Of a DNA stretch of 64,000 bases, positions 8,798-16,827 are shown piece by piece (within the stretch, counting starts at the first letter, position 1; each line of letters starts with the position of its first letter). The DNA lies in assembly GCF_900105625.1 (NCBI RefSeq), contig NZ_FNSD01000001.1, positions 1,612,001 to 1,676,000 on the forward strand, in the 5' to 3' direction. Below the pieces are notes generated by a model that did not search any database, was not told the origin of the DNA, and saw nothing but the letters and a program-made list of their open reading frames with translations. Source of the stretch: Terriglobus roseus (GTDB lineage: Bacteria; Acidobacteriota; Terriglobia; Terriglobales; Acidobacteriaceae). The translations under genes were made by a program, and so were the position numbers.

Positions 8798-8822
8798 TTG
8801 ACAGTGGTGGAGGAGTCATTTT

Positions 8823-9962
8823 TTGAAAAATGCAGTCACGATCCTTGGTGCCGGTCTTGGCGGCCTAACACTTGCGCGAGTGCTCCACGTCCACGGCATC
8901 GATGCTGTCGTCTATGAAGCTGAAGCCTCACCGGCGGAAAGGTCGCAGGGCGGCCTGCTCGATGTTCATGTCTACAACGGGCAGCTCGCGCTCAAGTCCG
9001 CCGGACTCTACGAGGAATTTCTTGGCCTGATTCAGGCGGAGGCGGAGTCGCAGTACGTTCTGGACAAGGACGGCAATGTCCTGCTGTTTGATCCGGACAA
9101 GGGGAACGGGGGGCGGCCGGAGGTTGCACGCGGAGAGCTTCGAGGCATTCTGCTCGACTCGCTTCCTGCCGGCATGGTTCGCTGGGGGCATAAGACTACG
9201 GCAGTCACCTCGCTCGGCAATGGGCAACATGCGGTGAGCTTCGCCAACGGCGTGACGGCGACGACAGACCTGCTTGTCGGTGCGGACGGTGCCTGGTCCC
9301 GCGTTCGTCCGCTGCTCTCGAGCGCAATGCCGGCCTATCTGGGCACCGCGTTTATCGAGACCTTTCTGTTCGACAGCGATGTCCGTCACGGGGCAACTGC
9401 GGAAGCAGTGGGGAAAGGCACGATGATGGCGCTGGCGCCCGGAAAAGGCATTATGGCGCACCGCGAAGCCAACGCCACTCTGCACGCTTACGTGGCGCTG
9501 AATAAATCGGAGGCATGGATTGCCAGTATCGACCCAGGCGACCCCGCAGCCACCCTTGCCCGCGTCGCCACAGAATTCGAAGGCTGGGCCCCGCAGCTTA
9601 CGGCGCTCCTCACCGACACGGAGACCGATCCCGTGCTTTGCCCTATCTATGCGCTGCCGATCGATCATCGTTGGGACCACGTTGCCGGGATAACGATACT
9701 GGGCGACGCCGCACACCTGATGTCGCCGTTCGCGGGCGAAGGCGCCAACCTGGCCATGTATGACGGCGCCCTGCTGGGGGAGGCCATTGCTGCAAACCCG
9801 GACGCCATCGAGGCCGCGATTGTGACGTTTGAAAATGAGATGTTCTGTCGCAGTGCGAGCGCCGCTGCGGAGGCAGACCGGAACCTGAGGCTCTTCTTCA
9901 ATGAAGACTCGCCACAGAGCGTGGTCGACCTTTTTGCCAGCTTTCAGTCCGTCGGCTCCTAG
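8823..9962 (+). CDS. FAD-dependent monooxygenase, TetX-like
   Basis: A 379-residue class A flavin monooxygenase that would hydroxylate an aromatic or polyketide-like substrate using NAD(P)H and oxygen. The dinucleotide-binding motif GAGLGGL is at residues 9-15, GADGAWSRVRP near 153 matches the DG region, and GDAAHLMSPFAGEGANLA near 294 is the second FAD motif. Length and motif layout match TetX, the tetracycline-inactivating enzyme, including GGLLDVH early in the chain. The start is TTG at 8823 with GGAGGAG 6 bases upstream; the nearby ATG is out of frame. The divergent TetR gene and operators suggest ligand-induced expression. Whether it acts on an antibiotic is unknown. Confidence 0.88.
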   Translation: MKNAVTILGAGLGGLTLARVLHVHGIDAVVYEAEASPAERSQGGLLDVHVYNGQLALKSAGLYEEFLGLIQAEAESQYVLDKDGNVLLFDPDKGNGGRPEVARGELRGILLDSLPAGMVRWGHKTTAVTSLGNGQHAVSFANGVTATTDLLVGADGAWSRVRPLLSSAMPAYLGTAFIETFLFDSDVRHGATAEAVGKGTMMALAPGKGIMAHREANATLHAYVALNKSEAWIASIDPGDPAATLARVATEFEGWAPQLTALLTDTETDPVLCPIYALPIDHRWDHVAGITILGDAAHLMSPFAGEGANLAMYDGALLGEAIAANPDAIEAAIVTFENEMFCRSASAAAEADRNLRLFFNEDSPQSVVDLFASFQSVGS

Positions 9963-9971
9963 CGCCGTAGA

Positions 9972-9991
9972 TCACTTCTCCGCAGGCGCCC
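9972..9991. repeat. right copy of a 20-bp direct repeat
   Basis: TCACTTCTCCGCAGGCGCCC forms the last codons and stop of the GH130 gene (reverse strand). It repeats 7284-7303 with one mismatch, so the 2.7-kb block between the copies is bounded by direct repeats. Confidence 0.6.
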
Positions 9992-11102
9992 ATGCCACGC
10001 CCACGAACGAGTCCGCGCAGCCGTAGTAGAGCCACCACTTCCCTTTGAAGAGCACCAGGCCTTCTCCAAAGGTCGTTCCGGCTGCGTACTGGCCGCTCTG
10101 CTCAAAGGGCAGCTCGGGTTTGAAGACCGGCGTGTCCGTCCGAGCGATCACCTTGAGGGGATCATCCGCAGCAAGAACCGCGCGCAGCACCGAGTACGTG
10201 CCAGCCTTGAGCGACGGATCGGCACCATCGCCGTCTTTGTTCTTGGCGTTGTAAAGCATCACGATACCTTGCCTGGTCAGCACGGGTGGAGGTCCTGCCT
10301 CAGGGAAGTCGCTGTCGGGTTTGGCGGCTCGCGGCACAAGGATGACCCGGGGTGTACCGGGAGATGACTCGACCGGGATCCAGTGGACCAGGTCGGTCGA
10401 GGTAGCAGCGCGAATGCCAAGATCGCCCCAAAACATCCAGTACTTGCCCTGCACCCGGGCAGCAACGAGGTGTTCTCCCTTTACTTCCGTCAGGATCGCC
10501 GCAGACTTGTATTTGTAGGTGTCATAACGTCCGTCGAGAGCACCGGCGAAGGCAGGCCCGTGCTTCTGCCAGTGCGTCAAATCCTTCGACGTTGCGATGC
10601 CCACGGAGTACCGGCCCAGCTTGCGCGACCACTGCGTATAGGTCAGCACGTACCCGCCATCCGGGGACTCCACGATGCGCGGGTCCTCCACGCCGCCCGG
10701 TGATTCCCGCTGCTCCTGACTATCCTTTGCTGGGAACAGCACCGGCTGCGGCATTCGACGGAAGTGCACGCCGTCTTCGCTTACCGCGAGCCCCAGTCGC
10801 GAGACGTGGCCGCCGATCTCCATCGAGCCGGAATCATCCTCGGCACGATACAGGACGTACACTTTCCCATCCCGAACCACTGCCGCCGGATTGAAGGTAT
10901 GCAGTGCCTCCCAATGCGTCGATTGAGCTGTGATCGGATCGAGAAAGGTGCTGTCGGCTTGCGGTGCGATCACCGGAGCGGTGGAGGCGCGAGTCCATAG
11001 TCCTGCCAAGGGTTCGGAAGGCGCGGCTTCGGCCTGTGCCGCGCATATTCCCAACAGACCGCCCCACACGGTCATTCCCATTGCCAATCGACACAATCGC
11101 AC
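9972..11102 (-). CDS. exported GH130-like glycoside phosphorylase/hydrolase
   Basis: The GH130 family cleaves or phosphorolyses beta-mannosides and related glycans with a five-bladed beta-propeller. Hallmarks seen: FNPAAVVRDGKVYVLYRAE (about residues 71-89), GVEDPRI (about 137), the repeated DLTHWQKH / DLVHWIPV blade motif, and YYGCADSFVGVAWAP near the C-terminus. The GTG at 11102 is chosen because GGAAGGTGG lies upstream and a normal signal peptide follows (MRLCRLAMGMTVWGGLLG, ending near AQAEA). A longer reading from 11153 lacks these signs. The product is 376 residues and probably periplasmic, which points to hydrolysis rather than phosphorolysis, though this is inference. Confidence 0.87.
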   Translation of the reverse strand: MRLCRLAMGMTVWGGLLGICAAQAEAAPSEPLAGLWTRASTAPVIAPQADSTFLDPITAQSTHWEALHTFNPAAVVRDGKVYVLYRAEDDSGSMEIGGHVSRLGLAVSEDGVHFRRMPQPVLFPAKDSQEQRESPGGVEDPRIVESPDGGYVLTYTQWSRKLGRYSVGIATSKDLTHWQKHGPAFAGALDGRYDTYKYKSAAILTEVKGEHLVAARVQGKYWMFWGDLGIRAATSTDLVHWIPVESSPGTPRVILVPRAAKPDSDFPEAGPPPVLTRQGIVMLYNAKNKDGDGADPSLKAGTYSVLRAVLAADDPLKVIARTDTPVFKPELPFEQSGQYAAGTTFGEGLVLFKGKWWLYYGCADSFVGVAWAPAEK

Positions 11103-11199
11103 CTCGGACCACCTTCCGGCACGGATTCCTCTGCTATCGCCCGTGGCCAACACGCTAAACTACCTCTGCCTTCATCCGCAAAACACTGAGGACACGCCG

Positions 11200-12753
11200 C
11201 TGCCCCGCCAGATCTTTGCCACCAAGTCCATCGACAAATTGATTGCCGACTCGGAGCGACCAGAACATGCCCTGAAGAAGACTCTCGGCCCCGTCTCGTT
11301 GACGGCGCTGGGCATCGGCGCAGTGATCGGCAGCGGTATCTTCACCGTGATTGGCACTGCGATCGGCGGCAACCCCGAGAAGCTGGCGGACTGGAAGGGC
11401 TCGCCGATCATCGACCTGATCCTGCACCACGGCGCAGTAGCCGGTCGCCCGGGAGCAGGTCCGGCACTCGCAATCTCGCTGGTGCTGGTCGCCATCGTCT
11501 GCGCACTGACGGGACTTTGTTACGCAGAGCTTTCGAGCATGATTCCGATTGCCGGTTCTGCCTATACCTATACCTATGCCACGCTGGGTGAACTGGTCGC
11601 GTGGATCATCGGCTGGGACCTGATCCTCGAATACGCCTTCAGCAATATGAGCGTATCGGTGGGCTTCGCTGCACACATCGTGGACCTGCTCGACTGGCTG
11701 AATATCCGTGTCGATCCGAAATGGCTGTCTCCGGCTTACCTGCCGCTCGGTCTCCAGGACCTTTCCGGCAAAGACATTTTTCCGCCGGGCTGGCACTTTG
11801 GCTTCGACTTCCCAGCCTTTGTCGTCGTGCTGCTGCTAACCGTGCTGCTCGTGCGTGGCATCTCGGAGTCGGCGCGCACCAACAACATCATGGTGCTGGT
11901 GAAGATCGCCGCGATCCTGCTCTTCATTGGCTTCGGTTTCAGCTTCATCCATGGCTCGAACTACCATCCTTTCTCGCCGAATGGCTTTTCCGGCGTGCTT
12001 GCCGGCGGGTCGATCATCTTCTTCACTTACATCGGCTTTGACTCCGTTTCGACGGCCAGCGAAGAATGCAGGAACCCGCGGCGCGACGTGCCGATTGGCA
12101 TCATCGCCACCCTGGTCGTCTGCACCATCCTTTACATCGGAGTGGCGGCAACATTAACCGGCCTGGTGCCGTGGAGGACCATCGCCGGCGATGGAGCGCC
12201 TGTTGTGAATGCGCTGAAACGCGTGAGCCTGCTGCCCGGTGCCCACCGTCTGCACTTTGTTCGACTGGCGGTTCTGCTTGGGGCGCTGGTCGGCATGGTG
12301 TCGTCCATCCTTGTCTTCCAACTGGGCCAGGCGCGCGTATGGTTCGCGATGAGCCGCGATCGGCTGCTGCCGGACGTCTTCTCATCGGTACATCCAAAGT
12401 TCCGCACACCGGCTTTCGCAACGTGGGTTGCCGGCATCCTGGTCGCCATTCCGTCGGGTCTTTTCGATGTGGGTACCTTTGCGGAGATGTCGAACATTGG
12501 TACGCTCTTCGCGTTCGTGCTGGTTTCCATCGGCGTGATCGTCCTTCGTTACAAGGACCCCAGCCGACATCGTGGCTTCCGTGTGCCCGGCGGCCCGATC
12601 ATCCCGATCCTGAGCACACTCTTCTGCGTGCTGCTGATGGCTGGTCTGCCCGCCATTACATGGCTGCGATTCTTTGTCTGGCTGGTCATCGGCCTGTTCG
12701 TTTACTTCTTCTACAGCCGTAAGCGAAGCGAGTTCGCCGGACTGGACCACTAA
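11200..12753 (+). CDS. APC family amino-acid permease
   Basis: An inner-membrane amino-acid transporter of the cationic amino-acid transporter-like APC type with about 12 helices. LTALGIGAVIGSGIFTVIG is the conserved helix 1 and FFTYIGFDSVSTASEE is the helix 6 signature. Family members usually begin just before FATKS. The only start matching this is the CTG at 11200, which has GAGGA 7 bases upstream. The nearest conventional start, GTG at 11143, has no ribosome-binding site and would add 19 unrelated residues. From CTG the product is 517 residues. A soluble insert rich in Gly/Pro lies between helices 1 and 2. The gene is divergent from GH130. Confidence 0.85.
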   Translation: MPRQIFATKSIDKLIADSERPEHALKKTLGPVSLTALGIGAVIGSGIFTVIGTAIGGNPEKLADWKGSPIIDLILHHGAVAGRPGAGPALAISLVLVAIVCALTGLCYAELSSMIPIAGSAYTYTYATLGELVAWIIGWDLILEYAFSNMSVSVGFAAHIVDLLDWLNIRVDPKWLSPAYLPLGLQDLSGKDIFPPGWHFGFDFPAFVVVLLLTVLLVRGISESARTNNIMVLVKIAAILLFIGFGFSFIHGSNYHPFSPNGFSGVLAGGSIIFFTYIGFDSVSTASEECRNPRRDVPIGIIATLVVCTILYIGVAATLTGLVPWRTIAGDGAPVVNALKRVSLLPGAHRLHFVRLAVLLGALVGMVSSILVFQLGQARVWFAMSRDRLLPDVFSSVHPKFRTPAFATWVAGILVAIPSGLFDVGTFAEMSNIGTLFAFVLVSIGVIVLRYKDPSRHRGFRVPGGPIIPILSTLFCVLLMAGLPAITWLRFFVWLVIGLFVYFFYSRKRSEFAGLDH

Positions 12754-12982
12754 GTCGATCCACGCCCAGGTGCCGGATTGTGTGTCGCCCGCACGACATA
12801 TACCTACAGAGTCCGAGAAGGCGAAAATATCTCTTTTTCGAACGTTTCGTTAATTTCTTCATCCGCCAAACATCGGCACGGCTCACGGCGCAAGCTGACT
12901 CAACTATGTGGGCTGTTGAACACACAGATCGTGCATCCATCTATCTGCAGACGTCTTTATGGGTCTCGCAAAGGAGCAGCGG

Positions 12983-14323
12983 ATGGACATATATGGTCAA
13001 GGGCCGGCAAGTATCCGTCCGGTGAGGCCGTTGGTGCCCGCTGTTCTAGCGGTGTTGCAGCACGTTCCCGTCGGTATCTACACCGTGGATATCCATGGCT
13101 GCTGTGCGCAAATTAACGAGGCTGCGCTTCGACTGCTGGGCTATACCGAAAGCGAGTGCCTGGGCAAGGACATGCATGCCCTGGTTCACTATCGATATCC
13201 TGATGGCAAGCCGTACCCAGCGGCCGACTGTCCTCTGCTGCATGCGCGCGAGAAGAACGATACCGCGACTAACATCGATGAAGTGCTTTGGACCAAGAAT
13301 GGCGATCCGGTTTATGTCACCTGCTCCTCGGCCCCGGTGATGTTGGCGGACAGTGTTACCGGCACGGTGGTCACGCTGACCGATGCGAGTACCCGTCACC
13401 GCACCGAACAACGACTCTTGCGTGCAGAGGCCGAACAGCGCGAGATTCTGCGTCAGCGCGATGCCACTGCTCGTATCGAACGAGACCTGGCGCAGGAAGA
13501 AGCCATTCGCCAGCGCGAGATGTCGGCGGCTGTCGAGCGGGCCGCCGCTGAGCAGCTTCGTCAGCAGCAAAAGATGTCGGAAGAGCGGCTATTGCAGAGT
13601 GAGCGACTCGCCGCCGTGGGCCGCTTGGCCGCATCCATCTCGCACGAGATCAATAACCCCTTGGAAGCCGTAACGAACCTTCTATACCTCGTGCGGAATG
13701 ATCCATCACTGTCAAGTGAATCGGGCTCCTACGTCGAGATGGCGGAGAAAGAACTTGCCCGCGTCTCTGAAATTGTGGCGCAGACACTTCGTTTCCAGCG
13801 CGGCGGCGCGGCGCCCACGCTCTGCTCTCCGGAGGAACTGATCGAGTCGGTACTGGCGCTGCACCAGGGCAGGCTGCACCATCGCCGTATCGTTATTGAT
13901 CGCCGTCATAAGGACTCGAAGCCGATCTTCTGCCCGGAAGGGGACATCCGGCAAATCCTGAATAACCTGGTGGGCAATGCGATCGATGCCATGACGGAAA
14001 AGGGCGGCACCATGACGATCCGCACGAAGAATATGCGGGATCCCCACACCCGCACGGCAGGACTCCGCATCAGCGTCTCAGACTCCGGCCACGGCATGAC
14101 CCTGGACACCGCTTCGCAGATTTTTGAGCCTTTCTACACCACCAAGGGCGATGGTGGCTCTGGCTTAGGATTATGGATTTCGAGCACGATCGCTCGGCGG
14201 CATGGTGGAAGGCTGAACGTCCGGTCACGCACAGGCGGTGGACCCCGAGGCGGCACGACCTTCTCGTTATTCGTCCCGGAGTCCCAGCAGGACGCTGCAA
14301 AGGCAGCTCCCTCGACTCATTAG
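12983..14323 (+). CDS. soluble PAS-domain sensor histidine kinase
   Basis: A 446-residue cytoplasmic histidine kinase with no membrane segment. A PAS domain covers about residues 15-130 (VPVGIYTVDIHGCC, RLLGYTESECLGKDM) and includes several cysteines that could bind a cofactor or sense redox. A glutamate/arginine-rich coiled coil follows at about 135-210. The H box SISHEINNPLEAV (near 217-229) carries the phospho-acceptor His, followed by the N box ILNNLVGNAIDAM, the G1 box SDSGHGM and the G2 box GLGLWISSTIARRHGG. The ATG at 12983 is chosen because AAGGAG precedes it by 8 bases. No response regulator is adjacent, so its partner is unknown. About 230 bp without any gene precede it. Confidence 0.92.
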   Translation: MDIYGQGPASIRPVRPLVPAVLAVLQHVPVGIYTVDIHGCCAQINEAALRLLGYTESECLGKDMHALVHYRYPDGKPYPAADCPLLHAREKNDTATNIDEVLWTKNGDPVYVTCSSAPVMLADSVTGTVVTLTDASTRHRTEQRLLRAEAEQREILRQRDATARIERDLAQEEAIRQREMSAAVERAAAEQLRQQQKMSEERLLQSERLAAVGRLAASISHEINNPLEAVTNLLYLVRNDPSLSSESGSYVEMAEKELARVSEIVAQTLRFQRGGAAPTLCSPEELIESVLALHQGRLHHRRIVIDRRHKDSKPIFCPEGDIRQILNNLVGNAIDAMTEKGGTMTIRTKNMRDPHTRTAGLRISVSDSGHGMTLDTASQIFEPFYTTKGDGGSGLGLWISSTIARRHGGRLNVRSRTGGGPRGGTTFSLFVPESQQDAAKAAPSTH

Positions 14324-14412
14324 TCGACGACGGCAGCCAGTTGTCAGCAGTAGCTGGCTCGGTGAAACGGTACAATAAATTGGTTACGAAGAAATTTTAG
14401 TTGGGGAGCATC

Positions 14413-14829
14413 ATGTCGCAGCGCACCTTTTCCATCGTCAAGCCGGACGCCGTCCGCAAGGGTTACACCGGAGCCATTCTCGCTGAAATTGAGAAGGCCG
14501 GATTCAAGATCGTCTCCATCAAGAAGATGTCCCTCACGGATGAGCAGGCACAGGGCTTTTACCACGTTCACAGCGCCCGTCCGTTCTTCAAGGACCTCAC
14601 ACGCTTCATGTCGTCTGGCCCCATCTTTCCCATGGTGCTCGAGAAGGACAACGCGATCCTGGATCTACGCAAGCTGATGGGTGCAACCAACCCCGCGAAC
14701 GCTGAGGAAGGCACGATCCGCAAGCAGTTCGCAGCATCCATCGAAGAGAACGCGATCCACGGCTCCGATGCGGAAGATACGGCAGCATTCGAGATCGGCT
14801 ACTTCTTCGCTGGTTATGAGCTGAAGTAA
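14413..14829 (+). CDS. ndk: nucleoside diphosphate kinase
   Basis: Transfers the gamma phosphate of ATP to nucleoside diphosphates through a phosphohistidine. [17 protein letters not shown] is the conserved first strand and [13 protein letters not shown] carries the active-site His and the HGSD signature. At 138 residues it is full length. GGGGAG lies 4 bases before the ATG. A strong bidirectional hairpin terminator follows. No operon partner is obvious; the histidine kinase upstream ends about 90 bases earlier. Confidence 0.98.
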   Translation: MSQRTFSIVKPDAVRKGYTGAILAEIEKAGFKIVSIKKMSLTDEQAQGFYHVHSARPFFKDLTRFMSSGPIFPMVLEKDNAILDLRKLMGATNPANAEEGTIRKQFAASIEENAIHGSDAEDTAAFEIGYFFAGYELK

Positions 14830-14852
14830 GTATTCCTCTCAGTTATGAAAGG

Positions 14853-14882
14853 AAGGCCGCTCCTCGGAGCGGCCTTTCTTTT
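14853..14882 (+). terminator. bidirectional terminator between ndk and the DUF4097 operon
   Basis: AAGGCCGCTCC (14853-14863) and GGAGCGGCCTT (14866-14876) form an 11-bp stem followed by a T-rich run. It lies between convergent genes, and the opposite strand also ends pyrimidine-rich. Confidence 0.9.
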
Positions 14883-14899
14883 CAGTTGCGATGAAGCAC

Positions 14900-16825
14900 T
14901 CAGTCTTTCTGCTTTGCGGCCTCACGCGCCAGGCGCATTGCTTCTCTCTGTTTCTCCTGCGCGTCCTTCATCGCCTGCCTTGCCTGCTCCATTGCCTCTT
15001 TGGCCTGTTGACGGGCATCAGCGCCTGCCTGTGCCGCCTGCGCCTTGGCATCCGCAACTTGCTTCTTCGCGTCTTCCAAAGCGGCAGCTGCCTCGGGTGG
15101 CATGCCTGGCGTCAGTGGTATTGGCGTCTGCGGGATCGAGCCGAAGCCGGTAATCGTGGGTGCTGGCGGCCGCGGTGGCAATGGAGCGACCGAGTTCCGC
15201 GTGACATTCACATCGCCGTGCGATGTGTTGATGCGGACAGCAACGCCGCCGCCATTGACGGTCCCCGAGATTGTCCCGCGTCCGTCCGAGTTCACACCAG
15301 CAAAGTCGCTGTGCGTGTCGCCGTCGCTGGTCTCCGCATTCAGGTTGAACTTGGTCCCGTTAGGCAAAGTCACGTTGACGTCACCCTTCTGGTTGTCGAT
15401 GGTGATCGCACCGGTCGGCGGCGCAGCATGGACATCCACCGTGCCGTTGCTGTTAACGACCTTCACCTCACCTGTCACCTTGTCCAGTGTGATGTTGTGG
15501 CTGCGCGTTTCTACGCGAACCGGTCCAATGACCTGCGACAGGTTCAGGTCTTCCTTATCCAGCGCCATCTGCCCGTCCAGACGCGCCAGCGTCAGGTCTG
15601 TGCGGCTGCTGTGATAGCTGACGGCACCTGTAATGCGCTCCAACTGACCGCCGCTGAGGAAGTCACCCTTGACGGTCGCGGTGCCGTTCACATCAGACAG
15701 CGAAACACTGTCGCCATTGCCGTTGACATTCACATCGCCCGTCACACTCCGCACATTCGTGCTGCGCCGTCGATTGTTTACGTGAACCAGCACGCTGCCA
15801 GTGATGGCGGCCACTTCCACGTCGCCGTTGTTCGCCGTGACGACCAGGGGCGATTTCAGATTGGTCACATGGACGTCTCCTCGATCGCTGTTCAACTGCA
15901 CGCGAGTACCTGCCGGTACCAGCAGCGTGAGATCAGCACTGGCACCCTCCTTCGCAGGGATCCGCAGCCGCAGATTGTCGTCCGCACCCTCGAAGACCGG
16001 CGCCATCTCTCGGAGGCGGTCACTCGCCGTACTGTCAGAGTTGGTGTAGACCTCCTTATGCAGCGACAGGTGAACCTTACCGTCGTCGCTTGTGCCGGAT
16101 ACGGAGACATCACCGCGTGGGTTGTCGATGGTCAGCGAGGCCCCGGAAGGCAGTGCATGTTCCATTGCGGGGGAATCTTCCTCATGCTTCTGGCCGAAAA
16201 AGTGTCCCATATCGTCGCCACCAAACGGTCCGGTGAAACCGAAGCCATTACGGTCAGCACGCCACTGCATGGTGTGCGTCGCGAGTCCCAGGCAGATCAG
16301 AACAATCACGCCAAGAACCACGCCGCCTCCTACGGAATAGCGCATGGGTGGAGCGTCCTGCGGTGCACGCGCCCGGTCGATCGCCCACTCAGCCAATCGC
16401 AGCAGACCGATGAGGATCAATAGCAGCGGCCACCAGCGTGAGTACCAGCTGATGAAGTTCACCATGGACACGCGGCCGGTGTGGATCAGAAAGAAGATGA
16501 CACCGAGTGCAATCAGCAATAGCGGACCAACAATCGACGCGCGACGCTGACTGCGCCAGTACATCTTCCACTGATCGCGATTCGCACGGCTTTGGGCGCG
16601 CCACGCGGCAGCCTGCGCCCGTGTTGCCGCACGCCCCTGGTTCGCAGCAGCGCGCTGCTGGTCGCGGTAGAAACGCTGCTGTGCCTTCTGCCATCGCGGA
16701 TCGTACCGAGGGTCACGGCTTGGGTCGTAACGCGGATCGTTGACGTTGGTCGGGTCGAACGGGGCATTCGGATCGACGCGAGCGGTCGGATCGAAGGGCG
16801 GCTGGTTCGGGGGTGTGGTGCTCAT
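14900..16825 (-). CDS. membrane protein with LiaF-like helices and DUF4097 beta-strand repeats
   Basis: A 641-residue last gene of an ECF sigma operon. The N-terminal 60 residues are Pro/Asp/Arg-rich and cytoplasm-like (NDPRYDPSRDPRYDPRW). Then come transmembrane segments IVGPLLLIALGVIFFLI and WWPLLLILIGLLRLAEW of the LiaF/DUF5668 type and another near 178-195. Residues about 230-560 are repeated short beta strands with DNxxGDVxV-like motifs (IDNPRGDVSV, SDRGDVHV, NNGDVEV, SNGTVDV), the DUF4097 beta-helix pattern. The last about 60 residues are an Ala/Lys/Gln-rich coiled coil. It starts 2 bases after the previous gene ends. Function probably in envelope stability or stress output. Confidence 0.85.
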   Translation of the reverse strand: MSTTPPNQPPFDPTARVDPNAPFDPTNVNDPRYDPSRDPRYDPRWQKAQQRFYRDQQRAAANQGRAATRAQAAAWRAQSRANRDQWKMYWRSQRRASIVGPLLLIALGVIFFLIHTGRVSMVNFISWYSRWWPLLLILIGLLRLAEWAIDRARAPQDAPPMRYSVGGGVVLGVIVLICLGLATHTMQWRADRNGFGFTGPFGGDDMGHFFGQKHEEDSPAMEHALPSGASLTIDNPRGDVSVSGTSDDGKVHLSLHKEVYTNSDSTASDRLREMAPVFEGADDNLRLRIPAKEGASADLTLLVPAGTRVQLNSDRGDVHVTNLKSPLVVTANNGDVEVAAITGSVLVHVNNRRRSTNVRSVTGDVNVNGNGDSVSLSDVNGTATVKGDFLSGGQLERITGAVSYHSSRTDLTLARLDGQMALDKEDLNLSQVIGPVRVETRSHNITLDKVTGEVKVVNSNGTVDVHAAPPTGAITIDNQKGDVNVTLPNGTKFNLNAETSDGDTHSDFAGVNSDGRGTISGTVNGGGVAVRINTSHGDVNVTRNSVAPLPPRPPAPTITGFGSIPQTPIPLTPGMPPEAAAALEDAKKQVADAKAQAAQAGADARQQAKEAMEQARQAMKDAQEKQREAMRLAREAAKQKD

Positions 16826-16827
16826 GG

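Noticed and set aside
8798-8803. TTGACA just before the TetX-like start codon
   Set aside because: It lies only 20 bases before the start codon, so a matching -10 would fall within the coding sequence. The upstream TTGAGA/CATAAT pair fits better.
14891-16423. 510-residue open frame on the + strand opposite the DUF4097 gene
   Set aside because: It lies antisense to a gene with clear membrane and beta-repeat motifs, has no recognisable family features and no ribosome site. It is the mirror of GC-rich codon use.
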